Source of the DNA: Microcaldota archaeon
GTDB lineage: Archaea; Micrarchaeota; Micrarchaeia; Micrarchaeales; Micrarchaeaceae
Assembly (NCBI GenBank): GCA_021827665.1
Contig: JAKAUR010000034.1
Coordinates: forward strand, 1 to 38,022
Direction: 5' to 3'
DNA length: 38,022 nucleotides
Shown here: positions 16,279-23,839 of the stretch, piece by piece
Position numbering within the stretch: position 1 is the stretch's first letter
Layout of the letters: every line of letters begins with the position of its first letter
The notes under the pieces: generated by a model
Seen by the model: the letters and a program-made list of their open reading frames with translations, nothing else
The model's database searches: none
What the model was told of the DNA's origin: nothing
Translations under genes and position numbers: made by a program

Positions 16279-17199
16279 ATGCAGACGAGGATTGGATTTT
16301 TGGTAAAAAGTTCGGCAAAATCGCAGTCGGCAATGGAATACCTGATGACATATGGCTGGGCAATTCTAATTATCGCAATTGTCCTCGCAGCATTGTTTTC
16401 CCTTGGTGTTTTTAACCCAATGACGTTCGCACCGAAGGCACAGCCGGGCTCTTGCCAAGTTACACGGCCAGAAGGGCCAGGGACGCTGAACCTCATAAGC
16501 CTTTCGGGAACATGTAATGGAGAAATTCCGCAGTATACAGCAACATTTATCGGGACTGGGTACACTAGCGACATTTCAACTTCGTTGTATTTTCCATCGT
16601 CAAATATGGTGAGCTTTTCTGTATTCGCTTGGATAAAACCCGCTTCCAGTACGCTAGAATGCTCATATTGCGGGATAATAGATGCGGACAACGGCAATGA
16701 GGGCTGGGGCTTGACGTACTGGAGCGGCGGCCCGATGGATTTTTGGATACTTGGCCAAGGCTATACACAGGACATGGTGTTCGGCACAGAGCCAAGGAAT
16801 ACGTGGACGTTCGTAGGGATAACAGACTCTTGCAAAAATGGCATATGCTATGCTAATGGCTACATAAACGGCGTTGACGTTGACCCTAATGTGGAGAGGG
16901 CTCCGATACTGGAACCGATACCATTCGGCATAACTATAGGCCAATCCAGGGAAACGGCGAGCCAAAACTTTAACGGCTCGATCGCCAATGTGCAAATCTA
17001 CAACGCTGCCTTGTCTGCCAACCAGATTCAGGCAATCTACCAAGAAGGCATAGGCGGAGCTCCAATAAAAATACAGAACCTGGTTGGATGGTGGCCCCTG
17101 AACGGCAACGCCAACGATTACAGCGGCAACAATAATAACGGCGTAGGCAACGGCATTACTTATACGAGCGGCTGGTATTCAGGTTATACTACGCCGTGA
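16279..17199 (+). CDS. Type IV pilin-like protein with C-terminal LamG domain
   Basis: The 306-aa protein has a class III (prepilin) signal: a charged leader, MQTRIGFLVKSSAKS, then QSAMEYLMTYGWAILIIAIV and a hydrophobic helix to residue ~42. Cleavage before Gln16 by a FlaK/PibD-type peptidase is expected. Residues ~90-255 look like a concanavalin/LamG-like jelly roll: YTSDISTSLYFPSSN, FSVFAWIKPAS, WTFVGITDS, YINGVDVD, FNGSIANVQIYNAALSANQI. The tail is Asn/Gly-rich (WWPLNGNANDYSGNNNNG). The combination suggests a pilus-borne adhesin that binds carbohydrate or a host surface; the function is inferred. It is a single gene, with an AT-rich leader (ATTTATTG; TTTAAATATT) before the ATG. Confidence 0.85.
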   Translation: MQTRIGFLVKSSAKSQSAMEYLMTYGWAILIIAIVLAALFSLGVFNPMTFAPKAQPGSCQVTRPEGPGTLNLISLSGTCNGEIPQYTATFIGTGYTSDISTSLYFPSSNMVSFSVFAWIKPASSTLECSYCGIIDADNGNEGWGLTYWSGGPMDFWILGQGYTQDMVFGTEPRNTWTFVGITDSCKNGICYANGYINGVDVDPNVERAPILEPIPFGITIGQSRETASQNFNGSIANVQIYNAALSANQIQAIYQEGIGGAPIKIQNLVGWWPLNGNANDYSGNNNNGVGNGITYTSGWYSGYTTP

Positions 17200-17246
17200 C
17201 TTTGTCTTCCGCCCATCATAGAATAAGCGTTTAACGTTAAAATGAG

Positions 17247-17347
17247 CGCCGGGGGTGGGAATCGAACCCACGAAGGCCTTTCAGCCAAACAGCTTAGCAG
17301 GCTGCCGCCCTTTAGAGTGCTTGCGCATACCTCTAGGCGACCCCGGC
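17247..17347 (-). tRNA. tRNA-Ser (anticodon GCU) with an intron in the D-loop
   Basis: Class II tRNA: acceptor GCCGGGG/CCCCGGC, D stem GCCT/GGGC, anticodon stem GCAGC/GCTGT around CTGCTAA (anticodon GCT), long variable arm with a GGCT-GAAA-GGCC hairpin, T arm GTGGG-TTCGATT-CCCAC, discriminator G, CCA not encoded. The D-loop is 24 nt and contains a 17-nt intron; removal leaves the standard 7-nt loop AGAGGTA. The mature length is 84 nt. It needs splicing by the archaeal tRNA endonuclease and CCA addition. Its own TATA box lies 26-33 bases upstream. Confidence 0.93.
17312..17328 (-). other. Predicted non-canonical tRNA-Ser intron (17 nt, D-loop, ~20/21)
   Basis: In the pre-tRNA the D arm folds as outer helix GCCT/GGGC, 3' bulge AAA, 4-bp central helix AGAG/CTCT, 5' bulge GTA and inner helix TGC/GCA closed by a GCAA tetraloop. 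That is an exact bulge-helix-bulge. Cutting after the second base of each bulge gives this intron and the mature loop A-G-A-G-G-T-A with A14, G15, G18, G19 and A21 in place. Confidence 0.85.
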
Positions 17348-17372
17348 ATGCTATTCATTTACGTTTGCACTG

Positions 17373-17380
17373 TTTTTAAA
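17373..17380 (-). promoter_or_regulatory. TATA box of tRNA-Ser
   Basis: TTTAAAAA on the minus strand lies 26-33 bases upstream of the tRNA 5' end. It falls just past the 3' end of the SRP RNA gene, so the two RNA genes can be transcribed separately. Confidence 0.5.
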
Positions 17381-17384
17381 TCTT

Positions 17385-17652
17385 AGCGGCGGAAGCCGGC
17401 CTTGCCATGCAAGCAGCAGTTGCGTTGACCATACTTCAGCTCAGCCCCGTATCCCGGGAGCGTAGCCTGAATGTGCTTAAGGTTGCTCCTTCCGGCCTGG
17501 CCTGGTTCACGCACCAAGCTACCACCTGGGGCAAGGCATCAACGCTTCCATCTGGGCGCAAAAGCCGCTTGCATAACGCAACCGGCATTGGCCCGCCAGA
17601 AAGGGATTTGCGAACGGGAAACCCTTAGCTTCCCGGCCTATCCGCCAAGGCT
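17385..17652 (-). ncRNA. Signal recognition particle (7S) RNA
   Basis: The diagnostic SRP54-binding helix 8 is present at 17481-17515 (minus strand: GTGAACCAGGCCAGGCC, then GGAAGGAGCAACC with the GGAA-type apical loop). The ends pair (GGCGGA near 17646 with TCCGCC near 17388, plus GCCGG/CCGGC), forming the closing helix 5 / helix 1 region. A 5' Alu-like part with AAGGG...CCCTT follows. At about 265 nt it is somewhat shorter than the usual ~300-nt archaeal RNA; ends are approximate to a few bases. It directs SecY-dependent targeting, and secY is also in this window. The plus-strand ORFs 17407-17674 are artefacts. Confidence 0.88.
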
Positions 17653-17668
17653 TATATTCAATAAGGAG

Positions 17669-17676
17669 TTATAAAT
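17669..17676 (-). promoter_or_regulatory. TATA box of SRP RNA
   Basis: ATTTATAA on the minus strand lies ~20-25 bases before the inferred 5' end of the SRP RNA. Confidence 0.5.
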
Positions 17677-17756
17677 AGGTTTGCGGAGATAAGAATGAGG
17701 CGCAGTGCAGCGTGCTCAAAATAGCATATGCTAAATATTTTATTCCCTAGAATAAT

Positions 17757-18188
17757 ATGCTGGTGATTGAAATAAATGACAAAGAATACTCGGAATTGCT
17801 AGACAGGGCTTTTTCGAAACTCCCCGCATTGGAAGCGGAGAAATCCGACTTCGTGATACCTACGGTTGAATCCATGGTGCAGGGGAACAAGACCATAATA
17901 AGAAACATGACGATAATTGCCGACAAGGCAAGGAGGGACGTCTCGGACATTGCGAGATATCTCAGCAGGGAATTCGGAGTGCCGACGAGCATGGAGGACC
18001 AGAGGCTTGTCCTGACGGGAAAATTCTCCCAGGAGCAGCTGGATAAGGAGATGCACAAGTATTTCGAGACTTACGTCATCTGCAGGGAGTGCCACAAGCC
18101 GGATACGCATTTGGAAAACGCAGGCAGGGGCATGCTCATGCTGGTGTGCGAGGCGTGCGGCGCGAGATACGGATTGAAAAACTATTGA
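17757..18188 (+). CDS. eif2b: Translation initiation factor aIF2 subunit beta
   Basis: The 143-aa protein has the aIF2-beta layout: a short N-terminal helix, a central alpha-beta domain (GNKTIIRNMTIIADKARR; YLSREFGVPTSMEDQRLVLTGKF) and a C-terminal zinc ribbon (CREC...CEAC). It forms the ternary complex with aIF2 alpha and gamma, GTP and Met-tRNAi. TAAATATT about 20 bases before the ATG with no ribosome-binding site suggests leaderless translation. It heads the block aIF2-beta, aIF1A, cdc6, rnp3, rnp2. Confidence 0.96.
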   Translation: MLVIEINDKEYSELLDRAFSKLPALEAEKSDFVIPTVESMVQGNKTIIRNMTIIADKARRDVSDIARYLSREFGVPTSMEDQRLVLTGKFSQEQLDKEMHKYFETYVICRECHKPDTHLENAGRGMLMLVCEACGARYGLKNY

Positions 18189-18195
18189 TGATCAG

Positions 18196-18516
18196 ATGGG
18201 AAAAAACGAAGGAAGGACTCACGACAGCAGAAGGGGTGCGCCGGTATCCTACCAGACCAAGATGCCGAACAACGGCGAAGTCGTGGGAAGAGTCTCGAAG
18301 ATAGTAGGGTCCACGAGGTTCCTGGTAGACTGCAGCGACGGCAACCAGAGGCTATGCATAATCCCCGGAAGGCTCAGGAGGAGGTTCTGGATAAAGGAAA
18401 ACGACGTGGTGCTGGTAAAACCGTGGAGCGTGCAGGCAAACGAGCGAGGCGACATAGTATGGAGGTACAGCCTCATGGACATAAGCAAGCTTAAGAGCAT
18501 GAACATGATAAGTTAG
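18196..18516 (+). CDS. eif1a: Translation initiation factor aIF1A
   Basis: The 106-aa protein is an S1/OB-fold factor related to bacterial IF1. Motifs are GEVVGRVSKIVGSTRFLVDCSDGNQRLCIIPGRL (split here by the usual loops) and VVLVKPWSVQ, with a basic N-terminal tail (GRTHDSRRG). It binds the A site of the small subunit during initiation. It follows aIF2-beta by 7 bases, so the two initiation factors are co-expressed. Confidence 0.95.
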   Translation: MGKNEGRTHDSRRGAPVSYQTKMPNNGEVVGRVSKIVGSTRFLVDCSDGNQRLCIIPGRLRRRFWIKENDVVLVKPWSVQANERGDIVWRYSLMDISKLKSMNMIS

Positions 18517-18557
18517 ATGTTGGCAATCGGCAAGCCTGCTAGCGGCAAGGGGGTAAT

Positions 18558-19778
18558 ATGCAGACTTTGAAGGACATCATAGGCGAATCAAAGATATTTG
18601 CCCAGCGTGAGGTATTGTCGCCGCATTACACCCCGAAGAAGCTCATACTAAGGGAAAAGGAGATAAACAGCATTGAGAAGGCGATAAAGCCCGCACTGGA
18701 AGGGGAGAAGGGCAGGAACCTTTTCGTATACGGTAGGACAGGCACCGGAAAAACCACGTGCGCCAGATATGTAATAGCAGAGATAAAGGACATACCAAAC
18801 ACCAAGGCCAGGGTTTCGTACGTAAACTGCAGGATGTACAACACGCGATTCAGGGTGCTCAACAAGGTCATAGCTGACCACATGCCCAACTACGCAAGGA
18901 GAGGATACGGCATAATAGACCTTTACGGGAAGCTCACCAGCTGGATAGAAGAGGACAACAAGATACTGGTTCTCGTGCTCGACGAGATAGACATGGTAAA
19001 GGATCTCGACGACCTCGTATACACAATGACCAGGATAAACAGCGAGATAAGGTCAGGAGGCGTGGCGATGATAGGCATATCCAACAAGGTGTCATTCAAG
19101 GAGGAGCTGGACCCGAGGAGCCTTTCGGCATTGTATGAAAGCGAGCTAGTGTTCCCGTCATATTACTCTGACGAGCTTTACGAGATAATAAAGGACAGGG
19201 CTGAGAACGGCTTCAAGAAGGGGGTTGTTGAAGACGACATATTGCATTTCATAGCCGCGGCTGCGGCCAAAGAGGGCGGAGACGCAAGGCTTTCGCTGAA
19301 GATACTTTCAAAATCCGGAGAGCTTGCTGAAGAGCACGGCAAGGACAGGATAACCATGGCGGAAGCAGAGGAAGCGATAAAAATGGCCGAGAGCGAAATA
19401 GTTTACGAGCTCATATCTTCGCTTCCGGAGCACCAGAAGCTTGTCCTTTATTCTATAGTCCTGCTTGCGCAGAGCGGAGGTTCATACAAAAAGCTTACCG
19501 ACGGAATAGACACCTACCTTTTCAGCGGCGAGGTTTACAACAGGTACAAATCCATAGCTGAGGGGCTCAAGAGAGTGCCGAAAAGCGAGAGATGGTATAG
19601 GAACTACATATCCGAGCTGGAGATGCAGGGGCTCATAGCATCGTTCGATTCGAGCAAAGGGATAAGGGGGCACACGAAGCTGATAAAACTGCTTTACCCT
19701 ACGCAGAAGACGCGAGCTGTCCTGGAGAAGAACATATTCGGGCTCAACGGCAATTCTGAAAAGAAGGAAGATGATTAG
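18558..19778 (+). CDS. cdc6: Orc1/Cdc6 replication initiator
   Basis: The 406-aa protein has an AAA+ domain with Walker A YGRTGTGKTT (~56-64), Walker B LVLVLDEIDM (~135), sensor 1 (VAMIGISNK), sensor 2 (GDARLSLKIL), and a C-terminal winged helix (~290-395) for origin binding. It recognises origins and loads MCM. A strong GGGGGT site precedes ATG 18558. In many archaea the cdc6 gene lies beside an origin; I looked for origin recognition boxes in the flanks and saw none, and the gene is tightly packed in an operon. Confidence 0.95.
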   Translation: MQTLKDIIGESKIFAQREVLSPHYTPKKLILREKEINSIEKAIKPALEGEKGRNLFVYGRTGTGKTTCARYVIAEIKDIPNTKARVSYVNCRMYNTRFRVLNKVIADHMPNYARRGYGIIDLYGKLTSWIEEDNKILVLVLDEIDMVKDLDDLVYTMTRINSEIRSGGVAMIGISNKVSFKEELDPRSLSALYESELVFPSYYSDELYEIIKDRAENGFKKGVVEDDILHFIAAAAAKEGGDARLSLKILSKSGELAEEHGKDRITMAEAEEAIKMAESEIVYELISSLPEHQKLVLYSIVLLAQSGGSYKKLTDGIDTYLFSGEVYNRYKSIAEGLKRVPKSERWYRNYISELEMQGLIASFDSSKGIRGHTKLIKLLYPTQKTRAVLEKNIFGLNGNSEKKEDD

Positions 19779-19786
19779 GTGTTTAC

Positions 19787-20311
19787 TTGGCATATTACGA
19801 CGCGGCGCGCAGCGGAATGGCAAACGCGCGCGGGCTTTTTAAGCGCCTGGGCTTCCATGATGTCATAATAGAGGGCGAAGATTTCGATTTCTCAAAGGAT
19901 CCCGGATCCGCTAACGGAAAAGCGGTGGTCTATTCTTCGAAGAGCGAAAGCCTCACGCCCTACCTTAAGAATGGGGCAAGGTCCATAATACCGCAGAATC
20001 CCGAGACGCTTGGCGAGATGAAGAAATACGTAAGGGACATGAAGGATTACGGCACCTCGTTCGTCATAGACGCATCTACAATGGAAAACGCTTACGGGAC
20101 GTACAGGGCGCTGCTTATCGGCAAGTTCGGCGAGTGCACGGCAATGATGCTCGGCAAGGGCATTGGAATAGGCATCGCTTCCCTGGCAAGAAACGAGATG
20201 GAGGTCCTTGCGCCAGAACAGCTTATGGCGATATGCGGTGCGCTCGGGCTGGATAGGAACGACGCAAGGAAGGCGCTCGCGGAAAACAGAGGCATGATTT
20301 CAAAACTGTGA
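19787..20311 (+). CDS. rnp3: RNase P protein component 3 (Rpp30)
   Basis: The 174-aa protein is a short Rpp30/RNP3 with the PHP-like TIM barrel pattern: the first strand (YYDAARSG), LKRLGFHDVII, SLTPYLKNGARSIIPQ, FVIDASTMENAYGTYR, and GIGIGIASLARNEMEVLAPEQL. It forms a heterotetramer with Pop5 that stimulates RNase P RNA in tRNA 5' processing. The start is TTG 19787, supported by AGGTG 5 nt upstream and by the need for the first beta strand; the next ATG (19817) would remove it. It lies next to rnp2. Confidence 0.85.
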   Translation: MAYYDAARSGMANARGLFKRLGFHDVIIEGEDFDFSKDPGSANGKAVVYSSKSESLTPYLKNGARSIIPQNPETLGEMKKYVRDMKDYGTSFVIDASTMENAYGTYRALLIGKFGECTAMMLGKGIGIGIASLARNEMEVLAPEQLMAICGALGLDRNDARKALAENRGMISKL

Positions 20312-20323
20312 ACGGTACTTGAA

Positions 20324-20656
20324 ATGCTGAGGGACAAAAAACGCTATATAATGCTTGAAGCCACTTCGGAACTTAAGACAGACAAGGACGAGTTGGACCG
20401 CGCGCTCAAGCAGGCTGTCCTATCGCTGGTGGGGCAGCTGGGATATTACGACATTTCGCCAAAGCTGGTTTCACTGGTAGACGGCAAGCATTTCGTGGTC
20501 AGATGCAGATTAAAAGGCTACGAAAGAATGCTTCTCGCATCCGCCCTGGTAAAAAGGCTCGGGGCTACAGAAACCGGGCTCTACACGCTCAAAAGCTCCG
20601 GCACGATAAAAGCGCTAATGAAGGATATAGTATCAGAAAATCTCGCCGACGATTGA
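20324..20656 (+). CDS. rnp2: RNase P protein component 2 (Pop5)
   Basis: The 110-aa protein matches Pop5: KRYIMLEATSE, the helix ELDRALKQAVLSLVGQLGYYDISPKLV, HFVVRCRLKGYERMLLASALVKRLG and a TLKSSGTIKAL end. It pairs with Rpp30 and is placed 12 bases behind rnp3, the usual archaeal arrangement. Its 3' end overlaps the convergent rhodanese gene by 24 bases. Confidence 0.9.
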   Translation: MLRDKKRYIMLEATSELKTDKDELDRALKQAVLSLVGQLGYYDISPKLVSLVDGKHFVVRCRLKGYERMLLASALVKRLGATETGLYTLKSSGTIKALMKDIVSENLADD

Positions 20657-20965
20657 GGTTATGCCTCCCCTAAGGTTGAATGTCTCTATACCGTGCTTGT
20701 CCCTTATCATCTCGGATACGAAAGCCGACGTGTTCCCATGATAGCACACCAGAACGGAGCCTTCGTATTTCAACAGCTCCTCTTTGGGGGCGTTCAGCAT
20801 TTCCATTGGATCCGCGGCTTCTATGAGTCCCTCCTCTATATCCAGCAGGCTGCGTATGTAGTCCTCTGGCTCAGATCCAAGCCAAACCAGCTTCTTTCCG
20901 TTCTGCTTGGCCATTTTCAATGCCTCCTCGTATTCAACGTTTTGCATATTTGGTATTGGATGCAT
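20633..20965 (-). CDS. Rhodanese-domain protein
   Basis: The 110-aa single-domain protein has the rhodanese pattern: an N-terminal strand and helix, an acidic stretch (EEGLIEAADPMEML), and the active-site loop VLVCYHGNTSAFVSEMI with the catalytic Cys and the conserved G-x-x-S. It ends with the substrate strand ETFNLRGGITS. It probably handles persulfide sulfur (sulfurtransferase), possibly for tRNA thiolation or redox; the partner is unknown. It is on the opposite strand inside an otherwise plus-strand information-processing block. Confidence 0.85.
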   Translation of the reverse strand: MHPIPNMQNVEYEEALKMAKQNGKKLVWLGSEPEDYIRSLLDIEEGLIEAADPMEMLNAPKEELLKYEGSVLVCYHGNTSAFVSEMIRDKHGIETFNLRGGITSIVGEIF

Positions 20966-21091
20966 GCAGTTTTTAAGAATGGCGCTGTAATTAGGGTAAA
21001 AAAGGTAACGAACGGCAAGATTATTTATATATTATTAACATTAAGAACCATATCCTAAGATATTTTAAGACATAACCCGAGGGCCGTCCAC

Positions 21092-21595
21092 ATGGGAGAA
21101 ACAAGCAAGAACAAAGATTTCGAATCAGTAAGCCTGAGCGTAAACAATAAGATATATACCAAAATCATGCGTAGCGATGAAGCTTTGGCCTACAGGGAAA
21201 GGCAGAAGCTCATAGGAGAAGTTGTACCGGAAGTGAAAAACCGGTTTGACGGCCTGATAGCTAAGCTAGGCCAGGCCTTTGTTAATTTGGACATCCCGAA
21301 AACGCTTGCTGCGAGACTTATTGGCAATGAGAAGAAGATGTACGAGGATTTCGTAAGGCCGGGGCTCGAGGCAAGGATCGGAATCATCTGCAGGAGCTAC
21401 ATAAACGAGCATGGCACATACGTTGAAAAAGCCGAAAATGAGGTCTTTGAACTGAAAGACAGGCTTGACCTGGTCATCGAAGAGACGAAGAAGAGCATAG
21501 GAGACGGGAAAATAGGATTTCACAGCACAGTGTTGTTGTCATACGAAACCCTCAAGGAATCCATGGCCGAGATACTTAAGATAAAGGACGGTTAG
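21092..21595 (+). CDS. Hypothetical helical protein
   Basis: I do not recognise a family. The 167-aa protein is soluble, rich in charged residues and largely helical by pattern (LKDRLDLVIEETKKSIGDGK; VVPEVKNRFDGLIAKLGQAFVNLD). It has no Cys cluster or catalytic motif (a single Cys occurs in IGIICRSY). It has its own promoter region (TTTATATATT ~60 bases upstream) and stands alone between rnp2 and psmA, which are adjacent in many archaeal superoperons. Confidence 0.6.
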   Translation: MGETSKNKDFESVSLSVNNKIYTKIMRSDEALAYRERQKLIGEVVPEVKNRFDGLIAKLGQAFVNLDIPKTLAARLIGNEKKMYEDFVRPGLEARIGIICRSYINEHGTYVEKAENEVFELKDRLDLVIEETKKSIGDGKIGFHSTVLLSYETLKESMAEILKIKDG

Positions 21596-21699
21596 CATAC
21601 CTGCAAAGCGTTAAAAGGTTATATTCCATAATGCTAACTGACCCCTTGGAATTTTGCAGTTTTGTATATTCAGAGGTAGATAAAATTTTTTAAGGGCAT

Positions 21700-21709
21700 G
21701 TTTAAAAAG
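21700..21709 (+). promoter_or_regulatory. TATA box before the proteasome-exosome operon
   Basis: GTTTAAAAAG lies about 45-50 bases before ATG 21752, leaving a leader of ~20 bases that contains GGTGA. Confidence 0.45.
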
Positions 21710-21751
21710 CATTGATTCTAAATAAGTAAGGAATATTTGATTGGTGAATAC

Positions 21752-22447
21752 ATGTACCCAAACATACAGGCTTACGACAGAGGAGTGATGTTCAGCCCGG
21801 ACGGAAGGCTGTTTCAGGTGGAATATGCAAAGGAGGCAGTAAGGAAAGGGGCGACTTCAGTAGGCATGGTGACCGACGAAGGAGTTGTTCTGATAGCCCA
21901 TAAGAACATAGTCGAGCCGCTCATAATACCAAGCACTGTGCAGAAAATATTCAAGGTTGACTCGTTTGTGGGAACGACCTACAGCGGCCTTGTCTCTGAC
22001 GGACTGCACGTAGTAGGAATGATGCGCTCCAAGACGCAGACCCACAGGATGGTTTACGATGAGACCGAGTCCGTAGAAACCATAGCTAGAGAGATATCGG
22101 AAGAGATGCAAATGGCCACGCAATACGGAGGACTTAGGCCTTACGCGATATCGCTTCTCATAGGCGGCTATGATACCGATTACAGGCTCTTTGAGGTCGA
22201 GCCTGGAGCTTCGTTCTCAGGCTACAGGGCCGACGCAATAGGCATCGGCAAAAAGGTGGCCGAGGACATACTCGTGAAGGAATACAAGGACGGCATGAAG
22301 CTCAACGACGCAATAAACCTTGGCGTCAGCATACTGAAGAAAATAAACGAGAAGAAGCTGTCTCCGGAAAACGTAGACATATCGACGATAACGAAAGCGA
22401 AAGGCTACAAGCCCTTCGACATAAAAGATATAAACACATACCTATGA
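21752..22447 (+). CDS. psmA: 20S proteasome alpha subunit
   Basis: The ~231-aa protein begins MYPNIQAYDRGVMFSPDGRLFQVEYAKEAV (quoted across the N-terminal gate region), the alpha-type signature that keeps its N-terminal helix instead of a catalytic Thr. ATG 21752 is chosen over the TTG at 21737 because GGTGA lies 4-5 nt upstream. It forms the outer rings of the 20S core and docks AAA unfoldases. The beta subunit is not in this window. The stop overlaps the upstream possible SBDS ATG by 4 bases. Confidence 0.95.
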   Translation: MYPNIQAYDRGVMFSPDGRLFQVEYAKEAVRKGATSVGMVTDEGVVLIAHKNIVEPLIIPSTVQKIFKVDSFVGTTYSGLVSDGLHVVGMMRSKTQTHRMVYDETESVETIAREISEEMQMATQYGGLRPYAISLLIGGYDTDYRLFEVEPGASFSGYRADAIGIGKKVAEDILVKEYKDGMKLNDAINLGVSILKKINEKKLSPENVDISTITKAKGYKPFDIKDINTYL

Positions 22448-22455
22448 GTGGTTTT

Positions 22456-23139
22456 ATGGGTAAGACCGTAACGGCAAAATATTCCGAGGGCAAGGACAGC
22501 TTCGAGATATTGGTAGATGCTGATATGGCTTATGAGTATGTCACGGGGAAGAGGAAGGAGCCGCTCTCAGTGCTTGAGGCGGAGCAGGTTTTTAAGGATG
22601 CAAGGAAGGGGGAACGCCAGAGCGACGAAAAGATAAAGAAGGTGTTCGGGACTACCGATCTCGCTTCCGTTGTCGACCAGATATTGAAAAAGGGCGATCT
22701 GCCAATAACCACTGAGCAGAGGGCGAAGATGCTGGAGGAAAAGAGAAAGCAGATAATAGACATCATAGCGAGGAACTCGATAGACCCAAGGACCAACGCC
22801 CCGGCAACTGCGCTTAGGGTCGAGAACGCCATGAAGGAGGCCAAGGTGCCGATAGACCCGTTCAAGAACGCCAATGAGCAGGTCGAAGCTGTGGTAAAAA
22901 AGATAAGCATGCTGCTGCCGATAAAGTTCACCAACATAAAGATAGAAGTGATCATACCTGCGGATTCAGTCAACAGGTGCTACAACACGCTAAAGCAGTT
23001 CGGGCTCAAGTCTGAGGAATGGATGGGCAATGGAGCTCTTAAGGCCGTGGTCGAATTCCCCGCAGGCATGCAGAACGAGCTTTACGACAAGCTGAACAAG
23101 GCAACACAGGGAAGAGTAGAGACTAAGATACTTGGATGA
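22456..23139 (+). CDS. sbds: SBDS/Sdo1 ribosome maturation protein
   Basis: The ~227-aa protein has the three SBDS domains: an N-terminal FYSH domain (TAKYSEGKDSFEILVDADMAYEY...ASVVDQILKKGDLPI), a helical middle domain (RAKMLEEKRKQIIDIIARNSIDPRTNAP) and a C-terminal ferredoxin-like domain (KFTNIKIEVIIPADS). It releases aIF6 from nascent 50S subunits in related systems. ATG 22456 with GTGGT upstream matches the local start pattern; ATG 22444 overlapping psmA is the alternative. Confidence 0.94.
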   Translation: MGKTVTAKYSEGKDSFEILVDADMAYEYVTGKRKEPLSVLEAEQVFKDARKGERQSDEKIKKVFGTTDLASVVDQILKKGDLPITTEQRAKMLEEKRKQIIDIIARNSIDPRTNAPATALRVENAMKEAKVPIDPFKNANEQVEAVVKKISMLLPIKFTNIKIEVIIPADSVNRCYNTLKQFGLKSEEWMGNGALKAVVEFPAGMQNELYDKLNKATQGRVETKILG

Positions 23140-23145
23140 TTTTGA

Positions 23146-23769
23146 ATGAGGCAGTTTGTTACCCCGGGAGAGGAGCTACCGAAAGACACGAGGCGCAACG
23201 AATACGTGATGCTCCAGGACGGGAAGGCTTATTCCAACATATTGGGCTTTTACGACAGCGACAAGAAGGACGTCATACCGCTTGAAGGCATGTGGAAGCC
23301 CAGGATAGGCGACAACGTCATAGGAGTGGTGGAAAAGCCCAACAAGCCCGGCCTGTACAACGTTGTGCTCACCGAATTCGTGCAGGGGCTAATAATAACC
23401 AGCAAATTCGACTCCGGGCCAATTTTCGAGGCCAACGACATAATAGAGGCAACGGTTGCCGATGTTGAAAGGAAGAGGCTGGCAATACTCGAAAGGCCAA
23501 GGAAGCTCGCGCTCGGGCAGACGCTGTACGTAAAGCCAGTCAGGATACCGCGCATAATAGGCAAGAGCGAGACCATGGCCAACCAGATAGCCAGGCTCAC
23601 AGGCAGCAGGATAATAATAGGCAGGAACGGCATAATATGGGTAAACGGCGGCAACACCGAGCTTGCCATAAAGGCAATAAGGACCGTTGAAAGCGAAGCC
23701 CACACAAGCGGGCTTACTGAAAGGATTAAGGCAATGCTGGAGGCCGAAGCACAGGAGGAAAACCGCTAA
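23146..23769 (+). CDS. rrp4: Exosome RNA-binding subunit Rrp4
   Basis: The 207-aa protein has an N-terminal domain (VTPGEELPKDTRRNEYVM), an S1 domain (RIGDNVIGVVEKPNKPGLYNV) and a KH domain (RIPRIIGKSETMANQIARLTGSRIIIGRNGIIWVNG). It forms the cap of the exosome over the Rrp41/Rrp42 ring. It starts 6 bases after SBDS. Confidence 0.95.
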   Translation: MRQFVTPGEELPKDTRRNEYVMLQDGKAYSNILGFYDSDKKDVIPLEGMWKPRIGDNVIGVVEKPNKPGLYNVVLTEFVQGLIITSKFDSGPIFEANDIIEATVADVERKRLAILERPRKLALGQTLYVKPVRIPRIIGKSETMANQIARLTGSRIIIGRNGIIWVNGGNTELAIKAIRTVESEAHTSGLTERIKAMLEAEAQEENR

Positions 23770-23839
23770 AAAGCTTATTATATTATTACGTTAAAAGAAA
23801 TATGCAGATTTTCGCAATTTTTGATTTTGAAGTGATTTC

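Noticed and set aside
17407-17674. Two plus-strand ORFs of 67-73 aa
   Set aside because: They run antisense to the SRP RNA, which explains the sequence structure; the peptides have no family pattern.
18517-18557. Possible origin recognition box before cdc6 (GGCAAGGGGG)
   Set aside because: The G-run is explained as the Shine-Dalgarno site for cdc6. The rest does not match the ORB consensus, there is no repeat, and only 41 bases separate the genes.
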